Shown: positions 47,625 to 56,826, counted from the stretch's first letter. The stretch: DNA of 64,000 nt from Chloroflexota bacterium (GCA_016190825.1 JACPPV010000009.1:151786-215785), one strand, 5' to 3'. The notes: generated by a model from the letters alone, not told the origin. Translations and numbers: made by a program.

Positions 47625-49759
47625 TATTTCCCCCTTTGTTTTTTGAGCCAGTCCGTAGCCAGTGAGAAGTGTTTGCGGGAGATTTCCGGTTTGCCCATGT
47701 CCGGGTCACGCTCAATTGATTCCCGTATGGCGTTAAGCGAAGCTTCGCGGCAGATGGCTTCTATCTCCGCGCCGGACAGTCCTGCGGTCTCCCGGGCTAG
47801 CATCTCAAGAGAGACGTCTTCAGTAAGAGGTTTCCCGCGGGTATGCACCTTCAATATTTCCAGCCGTCCTGTTTCATCAGGCATTGGAAATTCCAGGATG
47901 AAGTCAAACCTTCCCTGTCTCAGGACGGCGGAATCAATGAGGTCGGGACGGTTGGTGGCCGCCAGTACCAGCACTCCCCTCATTTCTTCCAGCCCGTCAA
48001 GCTCTGTCAGGAACTGGCTTATTACCCTTTCGGTAGCCTGCGAGTCCCTCGCCAGTCCCCGTTCCGGAACGAGGGAATCAAATTCATCGAAGAACACGAT
48101 GCAGGGGCTGGCCTGTTTTGCCTTGCGAAAGACTTCCCTGACCCCCCTCTCCGACTCCCCGATGTATTTGGACATCAGCTCCGGTCCTTTGACGGAGATG
48201 AAATTGATTTCGCTCTCGTTAGCCAGGGCTTTGGCGACCAGGGTTTTGCCCGTCCCCGGCGGTCCGGAGAGTAATATCCCCTTTGGCGGTCTCAGTTTGA
48301 CTTCCTGGAACAGGGCCGGGTATTTCAGCGGCCATTCCACCGCCTCGGCCAGCTTTTGCTTCACCTCGGCGAGGTTGCCCACGTCCTCCCACCTGACATT
48401 CGGTATCTCGACGAAGACCTCCCGGATCGCCGAAGGCTCCACCTCCTTGAGCGCCTCCATGAAGTTGTCCATCCCCACCTCGAGCTTGAGCAGCGTTTCG
48501 TATGGGATCTCATCCAATTGAAAATCAATGCTCGGCATTATCTTCCTCAAGGCGTTCATCGCCGATTCGCGGCAGAGGGCTTCAAGGTCGGCGCCAACAA
48601 AGCCGTGGGTAATCTGTGAGAGCCTTTCCATGTCAGCATCTTCTCGCAGGGGCATGCCGCGCGTATGTATATGAAGGATTTCAAGGCGTCCCCTCTGATC
48701 CGGGATGCTGATGGCGATTTCGCGGTCGAATCTGCCGGGACGCCGTAGCGCCGGGTCAAGGGAGTTTGGGATATTCGTGGCGCCGATGACGATTATTTCC
48801 CCACGCGATTCCAGCCCGTCCATAAGCGCCAGGAGCTGGGCGACCACCCGCCTTTCGACCTGTTTTTCTCCGCCCATTTCCTCCCTTTTGGGGGCGATGG
48901 CATCAATTTCATCAATGAAGAGTATGGCCGGGGCACGGACTTTGGCTTCTTCAAAGACTGCCCTGAGGCGGCCTTCGCTTTCACCGTAGAATTTTCCCAT
49001 TATCTCCGGCCCGGTGATGTGGGTAAAGTAGGCAGCCGTCTCATTGGCGACAGCCCGCGCAATCAGTGTTTTGCCGCATCCGGGAGGTCCGTGAAGGAGC
49101 ACTCCCTTTGGGGGGTCTATACCCAGCCGCTCGAACAGTTGGGGATATTTCAGGGGTAGCTCGATCATTTCCCTTACCCGCTGCAGCTCTTTTGCCAGTC
49201 CGCCAATATCTTCATAGGCAACCCTGGAATCCCTTGCTTCCGCCTTGTCTTTTTGTGCCACTTCTATTCTGGTCCTCGGGTGTATTACCACCGCTCCCTT
49301 TGGCACAGTGCTGACAACGGCAAAATCCTGGCCGCGGGTGCCGAAAAGATTGGCCCTTACCGTATCCCCCTCGATGAGCGCAAGCCCATCGAGAAGGGTG
49401 CCGATGTAAGCGGCGTCCCTTTCCTGGCTGGTTGTTCTGCTTACCGTCAGGCGTCTTAACATTATCTTGTCCGCCGGCGAAAAATCAATTTTTCGCACAC
49501 TTACCTTTTCATCAAGCGAAACTCCGGCATTTCCCCGCAGAAGCCCATCCATCTGGACGAGGGATTTGTCCCGGTCCTCGGCATAGGCTGGCATGATCTT
49601 GGCGACCGTCTTCCGTTTGCCCTCTATCTGGACAATGTCGCCAACCTGGACGTTTAAGCCTTCCATGTCACGCGGGTCAATCCGGCAGATTCCCCGTCCA
49701 ACATCCTTCGCCTTCGCCTCGGCAACCCGGAGGCTCAGGGACCTAATTTCCGTACTCAT
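47624..49759 (-). CDS. CDC48/VAT-type AAA ATPase (double-psi N-domain plus two AAA modules)
   Basis: [41 protein letters not shown]-domain; [17 protein letters not shown] and [17 protein letters not shown] Walker [13 protein letters not shown] and [12 protein letters not shown] Walker B. Confidence 0.95.
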   Translation of the reverse strand: MSTEIRSLSLRVAEAKAKDVGRGICRIDPRDMEGLNVQVGDIVQIEGKRKTVAKIMPAYAEDRDKSLVQMDGLLRGNAGVSLDEKVSVRKIDFSPADKIMLRRLTVSRTTSQERDAAYIGTLLDGLALIEGDTVRANLFGTRGQDFAVVSTVPKGAVVIHPRTRIEVAQKDKAEARDSRVAYEDIGGLAKELQRVREMIELPLKYPQLFERLGIDPPKGVLLHGPPGCGKTLIARAVANETAAYFTHITGPEIMGKFYGESEGRLRAVFEEAKVRAPAILFIDEIDAIAPKREEMGGEKQVERRVVAQLLALMDGLESRGEIIVIGATNIPNSLDPALRRPGRFDREIAISIPDQRGRLEILHIHTRGMPLREDADMERLSQITHGFVGADLEALCRESAMNALRKIMPSIDFQLDEIPYETLLKLEVGMDNFMEALKEVEPSAIREVFVEIPNVRWEDVGNLAEVKQKLAEAVEWPLKYPALFQEVKLRPPKGILLSGPPGTGKTLVAKALANESEINFISVKGPELMSKYIGESERGVREVFRKAKQASPCIVFFDEFDSLVPERGLARDSQATERVISQFLTELDGLEEMRGVLVLAATNRPDLIDSAVLRQGRFDFILEFPMPDETGRLEILKVHTRGKPLTEDVSLEMLARETAGLSGAEIEAICREASLNAIRESIERDPDMGKPEISRKHFSLATDWLKKQRGK

Positions 49760-49775
49760 TTCTGCCAGCCTCCGA

Positions 49776-50318
49776 TCATTTTTCCTTTTCGAGCCTGATC
49801 TCTAAAATGCCGTTCTGATAGGCAGTCTTTAGTGAAGCCGGTTTTACCCTGGTGGGAAGCAGAATCTCTTTGGCATATTTCCTGTCCACATCCGAGGCGG
49901 CGATATTGAGAATATCACCGGCTATCTCAATACTGATTTTGTCTTCGGATACCCCGGGGAGCTCAGCGATGACCACTATATGCCTTTCTTCATCGAAGAT
50001 ATCGGTAATCGGCTCGCGGACTTCCTGTACCACCGGCCCCTTCGCCGTCTCCCGGATATTGCCAAAGCTCTCGATTACCGGCTTACCAGCCATGGTCCTG
50101 ATGCTGAAGCCGTATACCCCTTTCATGCCCTTTGGCAGGTCTTTGATTTCACCCGTTTTCTCTACTTCTTCCTCTTTTAACTTGGCCGCAAGGTCGACGA
50201 GATTACCCAGACCCTTGAAGAGCCCGCCGAAGCTTATCTTGCCGGCCCCGAAATCAATTTCGACCCTGTCCTCTTCTTTTTCTTTTTCCCGGTCTTTTTT
50301 CTTTTTCCCGTCAGCCAT
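49776..50318 (-). CDS. Hsp20/alpha-crystallin-like protein (GvpH-like)
   Basis: [52 protein letters not shown]...[11 protein letters not shown] alpha-crystallin pattern; ATG at 50318 ([14 protein letters not shown]). Confidence 0.87.
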   Translation of the reverse strand: MADGKKKKDREKEKEEDRVEIDFGAGKISFGGLFKGLGNLVDLAAKLKEEEVEKTGEIKDLPKGMKGVYGFSIRTMAGKPVIESFGNIRETAKGPVVQEVREPITDIFDEERHIVVIAELPGVSEDKISIEIAGDILNIAASDVDRKYAKEILLPTRVKPASLKTAYQNGILEIRLEKEK

Positions 50319-50328
50319 TATGTTCTCC

Positions 50329-51237
50329 TTACCAGAAATGGACACCCAGAGTGTCATCAATTGCCCGCGTAACCGCTTCCCTCTCGTCTCGTGGGACATC
50401 CGGCAACAGGATATCAGTGCAGATCTGCCTGAATGCAGCACCGTTTCTTGACAGGTCGTCTCCCTTCATCTTCAGTATCTTCCCGATGACAACACACGCC
50501 CGCACTGTGGGAGTAAGGCTGTCTGACTTTGATTCCCTTACCCTTCTTACCAGCCTGACGATGCGCAGGGCGTCTTCAATTGGGAGACCGGACTTTTTCA
50601 TGGTGATGGCGGTCTCGGTCTCCTCGTCAAAGTTGCCCACTTCTATGGTTACCATGCGATTGCGAAGGGCATCCTGGGTCCTGTAAACACCGGCATATTC
50701 TTCGGGGTTTGAGGTAAAGATAGCGGTAAAGGCGGGATGCACCTTCAGGTAGCTCTCTTCTCCCCTGGCAGCCGGCACGGGGAGGATTCTCTCTTCAAGG
50801 ACTGAAAGGAGGATGTTATTTGCTTCTGGTCGTGACCTGGTAAACTCGTCGTAGACCAGGGTAAACCCGTGCTGGCAGGCGGTGGTAAGCCGGTTGTCCA
50901 CCCAGTGCGATGTCATGCTCTCGTCGGTCTTAATCACCGAACGGATAAAGTTATCCTTCATGAACTTTTTGTGGTACCCGTTAAGCCCGCCCACGAAGTC
51001 TGAGCTGTTAAATTCGTGGTCTCCGCAGATGAGCACCACCGGGCGGCCAAGCTGGGCAGCCACGTGCAGAGCCAGCGTGGTCTTGCCTACCCCCGGGGGA
51101 CCGCTGAAATGTACCGGGAAGCCGGCCCTTATGCAGTCCAGCGCCCTCCCGGTGAGGTTTTGAACGTACGGCGTCTCGATAAAGTCCCCGCCGGGCTTAA
51201 TGCTTAAAACTGTTGTCATATCGGTTCCTGTCTCCAT
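50329..51237 (-). CDS. gvpN: Gas vesicle protein GvpN (MoxR/CbbQ-class AAA ATPase)
   Basis: HFSGPPGVGKTTLALHVAAQLGRPVVLICGDHEFNSSDFVGGLNGYHKKFMKDNFIRSV...LVYDEFTRSRPEANNILLSVLEERIL. Confidence 0.95.
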   Translation of the reverse strand: METGTDMTTVLSIKPGGDFIETPYVQNLTGRALDCIRAGFPVHFSGPPGVGKTTLALHVAAQLGRPVVLICGDHEFNSSDFVGGLNGYHKKFMKDNFIRSVIKTDESMTSHWVDNRLTTACQHGFTLVYDEFTRSRPEANNILLSVLEERILPVPAARGEESYLKVHPAFTAIFTSNPEEYAGVYRTQDALRNRMVTIEVGNFDEETETAITMKKSGLPIEDALRIVRLVRRVRESKSDSLTPTVRACVVIGKILKMKGDDLSRNGAAFRQICTDILLPDVPRDEREAVTRAIDDTLGVHFW

Positions 51238-51259
51238 CAGTCCTTCTCAAAATCAAAAA

Positions 51260-51667
51260 CTAATAGCTTAACTCAATCTGGTGCAGCTTCACCTCTGAAA
51301 CTGCTTTGTTTGCTTGCGTCGCCGGGACGGTATCTTCCCAGCGCGCTTGCTGGAGCTTTTGCCTTAGCTCGGTCAGTGCCCGGTTTTTGTTTACCGTCAT
51401 CGCCAGCTTATGCCTGGACCTGAGCATTCTCTGCCTCGATTTATTGACCGCGGCATCGAGAGCTGCGGACCGCTTCTTTTCCCTTTCCAGCACCCGGGCA
51501 AGGCGAGGGTCAGCGAGGTTTTCAAGGTACCGTTTCTCCTCTTCAGTCCTGGACAGGCTATTGGTGGTATTGGTCTTCTGTCTTCGGGCGAGGTCCAGGC
51601 TGGTCTTCACCTGGCGCATTGTCCTGACGTTTCTCAACGCCTCACTTTTCATGACAGCCTCAATCAT
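51260..51667 (-). CDS. Small Arg/Lys-rich coiled-coil protein in gvp operon
   Basis: ATG at 51667 (MIEAVMKSEALRNVRTMRQVKTSLDLARRQ...), 8-nt overlap with the upstream stop; predicted helical from composition. Confidence 0.65.
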   Translation of the reverse strand: MIEAVMKSEALRNVRTMRQVKTSLDLARRQKTNTTNSLSRTEEEKRYLENLADPRLARVLEREKKRSAALDAAVNKSRQRMLRSRHKLAMTVNKNRALTELRQKLQQARWEDTVPATQANKAVSEVKLHQIELSY

Positions 51668-52460
51668 TGCTCGCCGGGAAGTAGGTCCTGTCTTCCCTGC
51701 GAATTTTTCCTTTGTCAATGAGCTTTTTTGCCGCGCGCCCGAGGACGATGGGCGCAACACTCAGGCTGGCTGCAATCTCAGCCAGGGTGCTTCCTTCAGG
51801 GCGCTCACCAACTGCTGTCAGCAATCTGGTTTCCAGATCAGGGACTTCCGGTGTTTCTACTGCCGTTTCCTTGGGACCTTCTGGCTGTGTGGGCGTGCGG
51901 TTTGCCCCTGGCGTGTTTGCCAGGCTATGCCAGGCTTCACTTGCCTGTCTTATCTCCTCCCTTATCCCGGCACGCGCTTTGTGCAACGTGTCCCGCATCC
52001 CCCCGACCACCGCCCTGATTCCAGCCATGCCTTCAGTCAGGTCTTTCCTTAACTCAGTTCCCGCTGTCTGCCTGGACTGATTGAAGTCTGTAACAATGTT
52101 TTGGAATCCGTTGAGCAGTTCTTCCATGTCGGCCCTGTGGTTCGCACAAGTCCGGATAAGCTCTCTTCTGAGCCGTCCGCCCTCTTCTCTCCGAAAGGAG
52201 TGGGCAGTCGACACGGCCTGCCTGGCGTTTCTCCTGAGAGTGTTGACGTCAGACCTGCGCAGCGAGGCTGCCCTGGTCAGATTCCTGCGGAGCTGGACCC
52301 TCGCCTGACCGCGTGAGGATTGAAAGTTCTTTATGAGGCCACGGGCTTCCGCCGATAGGGTTTCTGCATCTTTTCTCATATTGCTGATTGCCTTTATCCT
52401 GTCCTGGCGGGAGGAGGCAATGTCTTGAATCAGTTCCTTCATGCTGGATGCGATTGTCAT
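51660..52460 (-). CDS. GvpC-like repeat/coiled-coil protein with C-terminal winged-helix-like segment
   Basis: Imperfect repeats beginning MRKDAETL / LRRNLTRA / LRRELIRT / LRKDLTEG at intervals 29, 40, 40; C-term LLTAVGERPEGSTLAEIAASLSVAPIVLGRAAKKLIDKGKIRREDRTYF. Confidence 0.75.
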   Translation of the reverse strand: MTIASSMKELIQDIASSRQDRIKAISNMRKDAETLSAEARGLIKNFQSSRGQARVQLRRNLTRAASLRRSDVNTLRRNARQAVSTAHSFRREEGGRLRRELIRTCANHRADMEELLNGFQNIVTDFNQSRQTAGTELRKDLTEGMAGIRAVVGGMRDTLHKARAGIREEIRQASEAWHSLANTPGANRTPTQPEGPKETAVETPEVPDLETRLLTAVGERPEGSTLAEIAASLSVAPIVLGRAAKKLIDKGKIRREDRTYFPASND

Positions 52461-52487
52461 TCTGCTACTCCTTTCTTGAACTCTTGA

Positions 52488-53165
52488 TTACTGTTCTGGA
52501 TTGCCGTCTGCGGACGACACGCTCAAAGTAAGGTAAAGTCTTTGCACATCCTTTTGTCGGCAGTCTCCGGGTAGGTTTTGTCCTCGGGCGGCCTCACCGG
52601 CCTGAAGCTGTCTCAGGTCCTCCGTTCTCAGGGTCTCTCCCATACCCACCAGCTTCTGGAGCTTCATGTTTATCTCCTTCTGTTCCCTTCGGAAAGACTC
52701 CAGTCGCGCCTGGAAATAACGCAGCGAAGCAAAAGCCTGCTGTCCGCCATGCCGGTATGCGGCTTCAATCATGCCCATCGTTGTTTCAAGGACGATTGTG
52801 TCCCCTTTCCCGTAGATGAACCCGGCTAGCTGTTGGTGAAGGTTGCACACTGATTGCTTCAACTCGTCGAGGTAGCTGTTGAGCCCTTCGCCAATACGTA
52901 TGCGGTCGGTTTCCAGCGCTGTCAGGTCTTTCTCATACCGGCAACGTATCCCCTTCGTCAATGATTCGAAGTCTTTTTTCCGGAGAGTGCAATTTTTCGC
53001 CAGTAATACCTGCAAAGTGTTCTCCAGCCTTGTTCTCTCTCCGGCAACTTCAGCCAGGTTGGTATTCATGGTTGTCATCGAGTAAAAGGCGCCAGTGATT
53101 AACTCCTCTATTATCGAAATCCTGTTTTCGCAGGTGGTGATCAGGTCGAGAACCAGTTGTTTCAT
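52488..53165 (-). CDS. Coiled-coil protein in gvp operon
   Basis: ATG at 53165 (MKQLVLDLITTCENRISIIEELITGAFYSM...); long charged helical segments; ORF-track start 53240 is upstream of a better start. Confidence 0.65.
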   Translation of the reverse strand: MKQLVLDLITTCENRISIIEELITGAFYSMTTMNTNLAEVAGERTRLENTLQVLLAKNCTLRKKDFESLTKGIRCRYEKDLTALETDRIRIGEGLNSYLDELKQSVCNLHQQLAGFIYGKGDTIVLETTMGMIEAAYRHGGQQAFASLRYFQARLESFRREQKEINMKLQKLVGMGETLRTEDLRQLQAGEAARGQNLPGDCRQKDVQRLYLTLSVSSADGNPEQ

Positions 53166-53260
53166 CTCTTCCTCCACTTTGCCGGGGGCGAATTTGGCAG
53201 GGTGCACGCGGCCAATGGCTAGGGGCGGGCACTCTGGCAAAACTCCCCCGCCGCTTCAGT

Positions 53261-53467
53261 CTAGGCCGCTGGCGCAGTCAAGCCAATTGCTTCCGCGTAC
53301 TTCAGATAGGTTTCGACACCGGCGAGGACGATCCTGGCTTCAACAGTCAGAATTTCCAGACCCAGCAGGGATACTCTTACCCAAGCATCCAGCACAAGCC
53401 CTTTGTCCAAAATCCGGTCAAGAACTTCAGCAAGCCCGGAAGACGCCATCGAAGTCTGAACTGCCAT
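53261..53467 (-). CDS. gvpA: Major gas vesicle structural protein GvpA
   Basis: [55 protein letters not shown] is canonical GvpA; preceded by AGAAAGGAGGTGAT. Confidence 0.98.
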   Translation of the reverse strand: MAVQTSMASSGLAEVLDRILDKGLVLDAWVRVSLLGLEILTVEARIVLAGVETYLKYAEAIGLTAPAA

Positions 53468-53472
53468 TACTA

Positions 53473-53486
53473 ATCACCTCCTTTCT
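53473..53486 (-). promoter_or_regulatory. Extended Shine-Dalgarno of gvpA
   Basis: AGAAAGGAGGTGAT, 14 nt complementary to the usual bacterial 16S rRNA 3' tail (ATCACCTCCTTTCT). Confidence 0.8.
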
Positions 53487-53564
53487 CTAAAATTTGGATT
53501 CGAAGAGTTTTCCCCCCGGGCTGTAATAATGATGACGCTCAGGGAGGTCTCTGAAATCCGCCAT
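53487..53564 (-). CDS. Candidate 25-aa leader ORF just upstream of gvpA
   Basis: ATG..TAG reading MADFRDLPERHHYYSPGGKLFESKF*; stop abuts the gvpA Shine-Dalgarno; no strong SD of its own. Confidence 0.3.
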   Translation of the reverse strand: MADFRDLPERHHYYSPGGKLFESKF

Positions 53565-53704
53565 GATAACCCGCTAATGCTCATGTGGGGTTTCCACTCC
53601 GGCGATTTTCTGGCAAGGACTTTTCTTCATTTGATGACGGCTGGCAATATCTTTCACTGCGTATTGACTCCCTAGTGCGTTACTTTAAGTGCCAGTTGAC
53701 ACCT

Positions 53705-53733
53705 ATTATGCACTGAAAGTGCCCTCTTGTCAA
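53705..53733 (-). promoter_or_regulatory. Candidate gvp operon promoter with palindromic spacer
   Basis: Minus strand TTGACA (53733-53728), 17 nt, CATAAT (53710-53705); palindrome GCACT-TTC-AGTGC at 53722-53710. Confidence 0.55.
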
Positions 53734-53970
53734 TACCTTTTGGCAACTTTTTTTTGACTGATGGCATATCTTTTTCCGGTGGTGAAACAGGGGGCGAAAA
53801 TGTGGCATTCAGCGCCATGACAGGTTAAAGATGACAATAACCAGGAAATAAAAATCTTTGCTTTTGCTGGCGGGAGTGGGTATGGAGTGTGCTATCATAA
53901 ATAATGAGGGCGTTTCCGTGGACTTGATTTCCCGCCTTGGCCGGATAAAATCATTTGTGTGGAGGGGAGA

Positions 53971-55161
53971 ATGACCACTCAACGCTTTTTGGTGAGCCTG
54001 TTTCTTATTTTGATGCTCCTTGCTGCCTGTACCGGTCCAACTTCACCGCAGGCGCCAGCTCCGGAGCCATCCCCTGCTGCCCCCTTATCTCCACCCGTAG
54101 CTGTGCCGACGCCCCAGCCTCCTGTCATCCCGCCTGCCAAGTCGCCATTAACGCCATCGCTCCCCCCGACGTTACCGGAACAGCCAGTCATCACGTCCCT
54201 GGTAAAGAACCTGGAAATTCCTTGGGCGCTTGATTTTCTGCCGGATGGCAGCATCGTCTTGACCGAGCGGCCGGGAAGGGTAAGGCTTGTCGACAGGGAA
54301 GGCCGTTTGCAAGCTCAGCCAATTTTCGTTGTGGCGGACGTCGCTCCGCGTGGGGAGGGCGGCTTACTCGGGATTGCCGTTCACCCCGATTTCGAGGAGA
54401 ACCAGTTCATTTACATTTATTACACCTACCAGAGCGGCGGCAATCTGGCGAACAAAGTGGTGCGTCTAATAAAGCAGGGAGACGCATTCGTTGAGGACCA
54501 GATCATTATCGAAGGTATTCCCGGAGCCACGATTCACGATGGCGGCAGGATAAAGTTTGGGCCTGATGGCTCTCTATATATCGGCGCTGGCGATGCCGCC
54601 GTTCCTAACCTGGCCCAGGACAAGGATGCCCTTGCCGGAAAAATCCTGCGGCTGAGTGATGACGGCGCAATCCCGCCGGACAATCCTTTTCACGGTTCCC
54701 CGCTCTACTCCATGGGACATCGCAACCCACAGGGCTTGGCGTGGGATGATCTGGGTAGACTGTGGGAGACCGAGCATGGCTCCTCCGCGACCGATGAATT
54801 GAATCTCATCGAGGCCGGCAAGAATTATGGCTGGCCCATCATCCGCGGTGATGAGACACGCGAAGGGCTGGTCAGCCCAATGATACACAGCGGAACGGCG
54901 ACCTGGGCGCCTTCCGGCATGGCTTTCGCAAATGGCTCACTCTTCTTTGCCGGATTGCGAGGCCAGTCATTATTCCAGTTCACCCCGGACGACCCGCAAG
55001 CAGGGTTGCGGCGCCACCTGCAAGACCGTTTTGGCCGTTTGCGTGACGTCGTCCTCGGCCCGGATGGTTTTCTATATCTGCTGACCAATAACCGGGACGG
55101 CCGGGGAGTGTCTTCCGCCGATGATGACCAGCTTATCCGCATAGACCCGAAAAGACTTTAG
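53971..55161 (+). CDS. PQQ-dependent sugar dehydrogenase-like lipoprotein
   Basis: Lipobox LMLLAACTG; LEIPWALDFLPDGSIVLTERPGRVRLV; GEGGLLGIAVHPDFEENQFIYIYYT; YSMGHRNPQGLAWD. Confidence 0.92.
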   Translation: MTTQRFLVSLFLILMLLAACTGPTSPQAPAPEPSPAAPLSPPVAVPTPQPPVIPPAKSPLTPSLPPTLPEQPVITSLVKNLEIPWALDFLPDGSIVLTERPGRVRLVDREGRLQAQPIFVVADVAPRGEGGLLGIAVHPDFEENQFIYIYYTYQSGGNLANKVVRLIKQGDAFVEDQIIIEGIPGATIHDGGRIKFGPDGSLYIGAGDAAVPNLAQDKDALAGKILRLSDDGAIPPDNPFHGSPLYSMGHRNPQGLAWDDLGRLWETEHGSSATDELNLIEAGKNYGWPIIRGDETREGLVSPMIHSGTATWAPSGMAFANGSLFFAGLRGQSLFQFTPDDPQAGLRRHLQDRFGRLRDVVLGPDGFLYLLTNNRDGRGVSSADDDQLIRIDPKRL

Positions 55162-55320
55162 CCAGGTCAGGCCGTTTCCGCCATGACTACATCCTGTCGT
55201 CGCGGCAGACTCGCCTTGACACTTAGCGAAGTTGACAAAACGGCGGACACAATCTATATTTAGCCAAGCAATTCCGCTCATTCGGGAAAATACGGTGGCA
55301 GATTACTGCCACCCGGGAAA

Positions 55321-56703
55321 ATGACAGGAGGCACAGTGGAAAGAACGAAATTTGTCCTTGATGAAAAAGACATGCCCACTTTCTGGTACAATATCCTCCC
55401 TGACCTGCCGGTGCCGTTGCCGCCGGTAATGCATCCCGGCACGGGGCAGCCGGTAACTCCCAACGATCTGGCGCCGCTTTTTCCCATGGCGCTTATCATG
55501 CAGGAGTTCAGCCCAGAGCGGTACATTGAGATACCAGACGAAGTGCAGGCGGTTTACCGCTCCTGGCGGCCGACCACCCTATTTCGAGCGCACCGGCTGG
55601 AAAAGGCGCTGGATACGCCGGCCAGGATATACTACAAGTATGAGGGGAGCAGCCCTGCCGGCAGCCACAAGCCTAACACGGCTGTCGCCCAGGCCTATTA
55701 CAACAGGCAGGAGGGTGTCAAACGCCTGACTACTGAGACTGGCGCCGGGCAGTGGGGCAGCTCGCTTGCCTTCGGCTGTATGCTTTTCGGCCTGGAGCTG
55801 AAGGTATATATGGTCAAAGTTAGTTACCACCAGAAGCCTTACCGCCGCATCATGATGGAGACCTGGGGGGCTAAATGTATTCCCAGCCCGAGCCTTGATA
55901 CCAACGCCGGGCGCACCGTGCTGGCAAGGGACCCGGAATCGCCGGGCAGCCTGGGTATTGCCATCAGTGAGGCAGTCGAAGATGCCGCCACCCGTGATGA
56001 TACGCACTATTCCCTGGGAAGCGTCCTCAACCATGTCCTGATGCACCAGACCATCATCGGCCAGGAAGCCAAAAAGCAGATGGAGATGGCCGGTTTTTAC
56101 CCGGATATCATCGTCGGCTGTGTAGGCGGCGGCTCGAACTTCGCCGGCATGTTTCTGCCTTTCCTCAAGGACAAAATCGATGGCAGGAAGCCTGACCTGC
56201 GGATCATCAATGTGGAGCCGGCAAGCTGTCCCACCCTCACCAAGGGGCTTTACGCCTATGACTTTGGCGATGAGGCGGGGATGACGCCGTTGCTGAAGAT
56301 GCATACGCTGGGGCACAAATTTATCCCGCCGCCGGTCCATGCCGGCGGGCTACGCTACCATGGCATGGCGCCCATCATATGCCACGTTTATAAACTTGGC
56401 CTGGTAGAGGCGAGGGCTGTAGGTCAACTGGCCACCTTTGAGGCCGGCCTGACCTTTGCCCGCACCGAAGGCATCGTCAGCGCGCCGGAAACCAACCACG
56501 CCATCAGGGTGGTAATCGATGAAGCACTGAAGTGCCGGGAATCCGGCGAGGCAAAGACTATCCTGCTGGCGCACAGCGGGCACGGTCATTTCGATATGGC
56601 TGCCTATGAGAGCTATCTTACCGGGAAGCTCGCCGATTACGAGTATCCGGAAGACAGGGTACGGGAGGCTCTGGCATCATTACCACAGGTGCCCACCGCA
56701 TAA
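55321..56703 (+). CDS. TrpB-like pyridoxal-phosphate enzyme (TrpB2 type)
   Basis: [16 protein letters not shown]-like region; [24 protein letters not shown] (PLP Lys); [27 protein letters not shown]. Confidence 0.9.
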   Translation: MTGGTVERTKFVLDEKDMPTFWYNILPDLPVPLPPVMHPGTGQPVTPNDLAPLFPMALIMQEFSPERYIEIPDEVQAVYRSWRPTTLFRAHRLEKALDTPARIYYKYEGSSPAGSHKPNTAVAQAYYNRQEGVKRLTTETGAGQWGSSLAFGCMLFGLELKVYMVKVSYHQKPYRRIMMETWGAKCIPSPSLDTNAGRTVLARDPESPGSLGIAISEAVEDAATRDDTHYSLGSVLNHVLMHQTIIGQEAKKQMEMAGFYPDIIVGCVGGGSNFAGMFLPFLKDKIDGRKPDLRIINVEPASCPTLTKGLYAYDFGDEAGMTPLLKMHTLGHKFIPPPVHAGGLRYHGMAPIICHVYKLGLVEARAVGQLATFEAGLTFARTEGIVSAPETNHAIRVVIDEALKCRESGEAKTILLAHSGHGHFDMAAYESYLTGKLADYEYPEDRVREALASLPQVPTA

Positions 56704-56826
56704 AAGCGAGGTGATATCATTACTGCATTGTGCTGATATTCGTGCGCGGCGTGTGCTTGATACGGAAGCAGGAATCCAGTTGGCTCGTGCTGGCGCACAC
56801 CTGTTTCCCCGATATGAGAGGGAGAA

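Noticed and set aside
47445-48521. Plus-strand 358-aa ORF antisense to gvpF/CDC48
   Set aside because: Ser-rich translation mirrors the opposite strand codon bias of the CDC48 gene
55321-56703. Orphan trpB-like gene as evidence for a novel pathway
   Set aside because: Lone TrpB2-type genes are common in many bacteria and archaea; nothing unusual in the neighbourhood
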